Shown here: positions 62,095 through 64,000 of the stretch, one piece after another
Position numbering within the stretch: position 1 is the first letter of the stretch
Layout: the number at the start of each line of letters is the position of its first letter
Notes under the pieces: model-generated
The model's database searches: none
What the model saw: only the letters and a program-made list of their open reading frames with translations
What the model was told of the DNA's origin: nothing
Translations under genes and position numbers: made by a program
DNA from: Amycolatopsis sp. DSM 110486
GTDB taxonomy: Bacteria; Actinomycetota; Actinomycetes; Mycobacteriales; Pseudonocardiaceae
Length of the DNA: 64,000 bases
Direction of reading: 5' to 3'
Assembly: GCF_019468465.1 (NCBI RefSeq)
Contig: NZ_CP080519.1
Coordinates: forward strand, 8,425,001-8,489,000

Positions 62095-63110
62095 GCCGGC
62101 CCTGCCAGCTTCTGCACGGCCTCGGTCGCGATCTGCTCGGCCGCGACCAGACCACGGGCCCGGGACCACAGGTTCTGGTTCACCATGAACACCGCGTTCT
62201 TCTGCACGGCCGGGAGGGTGCCCCAGAGCTGGGTGGTCTTCCACTGGTCGAGCAGGAGCTTGCCGGGATGGGGAGCCATGATGATCACGTCGGGCTTCAT
62301 CGTGACGAGGGTTTCGAGGTTGACCGAGACGTGGAAGTCGTCTCCCTTGTCCGGCAACGGCGAGTGGAGGCCGAGCGCGGCGAGGACGCCGGGCGCGAAC
62401 CCGCGGGGCGTGTAGCCGGTGACTCCTGTTTCGGTCCCGATCGCGAAGAGGATCTTCCGTGTGTCGCCCGGCGGGATTTTCGCCTTCAACCCCTGCATCA
62501 CCTGGGCGTGGTGGTCGAGCACGGCCTTCATCCGGTCGCATTTGCCCGCCGCCTCGGCGATGAGCTTTTCGCTGTTGATCGTCTCCTGGTAGCCGGCCGC
62601 GTCGCTGCTGACCGCGATCGTCGGTGCGATCTTGGACAACTGGGTGTAGATCGCGGAGTGTTCCGCCGAGTCGGCGATGATGAGGTCGGGCTTGAGGGAG
62701 GTGATGACCTGGAGGTTGGGCGACGCCCGGAGTCCGAGCGGGGTGTAGTTGCCGACTTTGTCGCGCAGCGCGGGAATGAGCACGTCGCGGTTGTTGTCGT
62801 CCGCGACGCCCACCGGCTGGAGACCGAGGTTCTCGATCGCGTCGACGAACGACAGCTCGAGCACGGCGATCCGGTGCGGTGTCCCGGTGATGGTGGTGGA
62901 TCCGAGGTCGTGCTTGATGGTGCGGGTCGGCTTACCGCACTCGGCGCTGTTCACGTCGGCGGCGACCACGGCCGGAGCGGTGGCAGACTGGCTGCCGGTG
63001 CTGCTGCCGATGCCGCCGCCGGCCGTACCGCAGCCGATCACGAGGGTTGCCGCCGCCAGGAGTACGCCGGTCAGCGGCAGGGACTTGCGCAGTGGGGGAA
63101 TGGGAGACAT
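62091..63110 (-). CDS. Siderophore-type ABC substrate-binding lipoprotein
   Basis: ATG 63,110 has GAGGAG six bases upstream; in-frame sequence extends to 63,149 without a better site. The 339-residue protein has a lipoprotein signal ('LAAATLVIGC', Cys27) and a class-III binding-protein fold ('HRIAVLELSFVDAIENLGLQ', 'LKPDLIIADSAEHSAIYTQL', 'VTMKPDVIIMAPHPGKLLL'). It captures a ferric siderophore or similar chelate for the FecCD-type permease. No full iron box is seen upstream. Instead, several RpiR-type palindromes lie 285-480 bp away. Confidence 0.93.
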   Translation of the reverse strand: MSPIPPLRKSLPLTGVLLAAATLVIGCGTAGGGIGSSTGSQSATAPAVVAADVNSAECGKPTRTIKHDLGSTTITGTPHRIAVLELSFVDAIENLGLQPVGVADDNNRDVLIPALRDKVGNYTPLGLRASPNLQVITSLKPDLIIADSAEHSAIYTQLSKIAPTIAVSSDAAGYQETINSEKLIAEAAGKCDRMKAVLDHHAQVMQGLKAKIPPGDTRKILFAIGTETGVTGYTPRGFAPGVLAALGLHSPLPDKGDDFHVSVNLETLVTMKPDVIIMAPHPGKLLLDQWKTTQLWGTLPAVQKNAVFMVNQNLWSRARGLVAAEQIATEAVQKLAGPA

Positions 63111-63257
63111 CTCGAGCTCCTCGCACGAACTGAAGCGAGCCGGGCACACGTCGAATTCGATCCGAATCGAATCCGGAACAGGGCGATTCCGGCCCTGCAG
63201 TTGTTACCTGCGTTTGACAATGAGCGTACTTCCGGGGTAAATCTGCGGTCGGCATGC

Positions 63258-63276
63258 GCACTCCGATCAGGAGTGC
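63258..63276. repeat. 7-bp inverted repeat upstream of the importer
   Basis: GCACTCC (63,258-63,264) and GGAGTGC (63,270-63,276) are perfect complements around a 5-base loop, in the 570-bp space between the importer operon and the TldD-family gene. It could be an operator or a small hairpin. Evidence is limited to the symmetry. Confidence 0.4.
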
Positions 63277-63394
63277 TTCCTCAGTGAGAGGTGATCGAAT
63301 CCGATGATCACCGGTTCTCTCCGAGCCATGGCGAATCGCCGATCAGCGGTGGCTGTCGGATGGGTGTGGGCTCCGTCTCAGAGGTTTGGTGTAC

Positions 63395-63410
63395 TGTAGG
63401 ATCTGCTACA
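63395..63410. promoter_or_regulatory. RpiR-type operator (perfect copy)
   Basis: TGTAGGATCTGCTACA is an exact match to TGTAG-N6-CTACA. It lies 285 bp from the importer start and about 250 bp from the TldD leader. Confidence 0.8.
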
Positions 63411-63494
63411 GCGAACGTCAATAGTCCTTCCTGCCTACGACTCTCCGTTCGCTTCTTGCTCTGGCCCACGAGGACTTTCGTCCGAAGAGTTACG

Positions 63495-63510
63495 GGTAGT
63501 AAACGCTACA
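63495..63510. promoter_or_regulatory. RpiR-type operator
   Basis: GGTAGTAAACGCTACA matches 9 of 10 defined bases of TGTAG-N6-CTACA and shares the GGTAGTA start with the site at 56,053. Confidence 0.7.
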
Positions 63511-63540
63511 AGTGATCTTGTTCAGTGACCGCCAGATGTT

Positions 63541-63587
63541 TGTAGTGAACGCAACCATCGTTGTGATCTTCTGTAGTAACTGCTACG
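63541..63587. promoter_or_regulatory. Two RpiR-type operators before the TldD-family gene
   Basis: TGTAGTAACTGCTACG (63,572-63,587) matches 9 of 10 defined bases. TGTAGTGAACGCAACC (63,541-63,556) is a weaker copy. The stronger site ends 60 bp before the leader ORF start at 63,647, a plausible promoter position. Confidence 0.7.
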
Positions 63588-63646
63588 GTCGGGTTGTCCG
63601 CAGTTGGTGTCCCCGGACAGTCCCCCATCTCTCGGAGGTCCACGAG

Positions 63647-63685
63647 ATGTCCACGAAGTTCAGCGTGACGCAGGTGAGCCGGTGA
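63647..63685 (+). CDS. 12-residue leader peptide coupled to the TldD-family gene
   Basis: ATG 63,647 is preceded by GGAGG at a spacing of 8 bases. The frame reads 'MSTKFSVTQVSR' and stops at TGA 63,683-63,685, which overlaps the next start as TGATG. A strong ribosome site on so short a frame, joined to the next gene, suggests a translated leader for coupling or attenuation. A very small substrate peptide is less likely. No Cys or aromatic core stands out. Confidence 0.5.
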   Translation: MSTKFSVTQVSR

Positions 63686-64000
63686 TGCGCGACATCGCCG
63701 AAGCCGTCCTCGGCTTGCTCCCGAGTGCAGTGAGTTATGGAGACGTTCGCGTGCTGCACCGCACGCACGAATTGGTCCTCGCCGAACGCAATGGTCCCGG
63801 CGACCTGGCCCGTGAGGAGTCCACCGGGGTGGGCGTGCGGGTGATCGTGGACGGCCAGTGGGGTTTCGCCGCCACGCACCGGCTCGACCGCGTCGGCCTC
63901 GCCGAGGTCGTCGGCCGGGCCGTCGCCCAGGCGCGAGCCGTGGGGCCGGGCCCGCGTATCGACCTCGGCGAGCCCGTGACCACTCGCACCCGCTGGCAGT
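63685..64000 (+). CDS. TldD/PmbA-family metalloprotease, N-terminal part
   Basis: The gene runs off the window. ATG 63,685 overlaps the leader stop; GTG 63,682 is an alternative. The first 105 residues read 'MRDIAEAVLGLLPSAVSYGD', 'HELVLAERNGPGDLAREEST' and 'GVGVRVIVDGQWGFAATHRL'. These are typical of the N-terminal domain of TldD/TldE, where GVGVRV...WGFAAT is conserved. The catalytic HExxxH region would lie beyond the end. TldD/TldE pairs cleave unfolded or modified peptides and mature some RiPPs. Its promoter carries RpiR-type sites. Confidence 0.85.
   Translation, partial: MRDIAEAVLGLLPSAVSYGDVRVLHRTHELVLAERNGPGDLAREESTGVGVRVIVDGQWGFAATHRLDRVGLAEVVGRAVAQARAVGPGPRIDLGEPVTTRTRWQ

Noticed and set aside
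60017..62155. A 712-codon fused permease frame
   Set aside because: Its first half is an out-of-frame reading of the first permease gene; GTG 61,045 with a 4-bp overlap gives a normal 342-residue permease.
63214..63242. TTGACA with GTAAAT 17 bp downstream as a sigma-70-type promoter
   Set aside because: The -10 match is only half the consensus, and it points toward a gene start more than 400 bp away.

Overview
High-GC actinobacterial chromosome, most likely a Pseudonocardiaceae-type organism such as Amycolatopsis. The reasons are the strongly G/C-biased third codon positions, many GTG starts, 4-bp ATGA/GTGA gene overlaps, GAF-ANTAR and DUF1707 proteins, split LigD-type repair genes, a MurT-GatD pair and a DmdR/IdeR-type iron box. 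The genus is inference; no rRNA or other taxonomic marker is present.

Bases 1-20,000 are accessory, rearranged DNA. The tail of a LuxR regulator is followed by remnants of an epoxide hydrolase and a serine recombinase, then a broken Rhs (YD-repeat) gene. The Rhs gene is cut by a nested transposon: an IS256-type element sits inside an IS30-type element, which lies between two inverted 328-bp ends of one IS3-type element. Beyond it are two polymorphic-toxin tips, each with an immunity gene: Hint-WHH nuclease with a small acidic immunity protein, and Hint-YwqJ-like deaminase with SUKH-3. Next come an IS5 fragment, a complete IS3 element, a truncated FkbM methyltransferase, an intact methyltransferase, and remnants of a tyrosine integrase, a tRNA-Pro 3' end and an inverted pair of LigD-polymerase pseudogenes. 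The intact NHEJ-type polymerase and ligase genes follow (13.5-15.5 kb). A lipoprotein cupin, a hydrolase, a GAF-ANTAR regulator and more gene debris complete this part.

Bases 20,080-36,383 hold an envelope-glycan locus on the minus strand. In transcription order it encodes a three-domain protein (phosphoribosyltransferase-like, kinase-like, HAD phosphatase), a flippase fused to an APH-type kinase, a second flippase, a lipoprotein phosphoesterase, a polysaccharide deacetylase and a glycosidase-like lipoprotein. After a 390-bp gap come a GT2 glycosyltransferase, a double-GT2 protein and three membrane proteins, the largest GT-C-like. A FemAB/CelD-like acyltransferase gene is divergent from it. 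No product is predictable, but synthesis, export and trimming functions are all represented.

Bases 36,700-47,900 contain an archease-like gene, uppP, gatD and murT (lipid carrier recycling and lipid II amidation), two decayed genes, a phosphodiester-glycosidase-like protein, a two-component system, and an operon encoding a tiny HTH protein, a Clp-N protein and a membrane protein. The promoters of the HTH operon and of uppP share a palindromic operator in the same 27-bp tandem layout.

Bases 47,000-64,000 contain a PEP-mutase/isocitrate-lyase-family protein, a lipase-like hydrolase, efeU-efeO behind an iron box, a COG4705 membrane protein, and a metabolic/iron region with two RpiR-family paralogues. 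That region also has an SGNH hydrolase, a COG4280 membrane protein, a ChrB-like protein, a complete FecB/C/D/E-type ABC importer and the start of a TldD/PmbA-family gene. Repeated palindromes of the form TGTAG-N6-CTACA occur in most of its promoters, suggesting one RpiR regulon.
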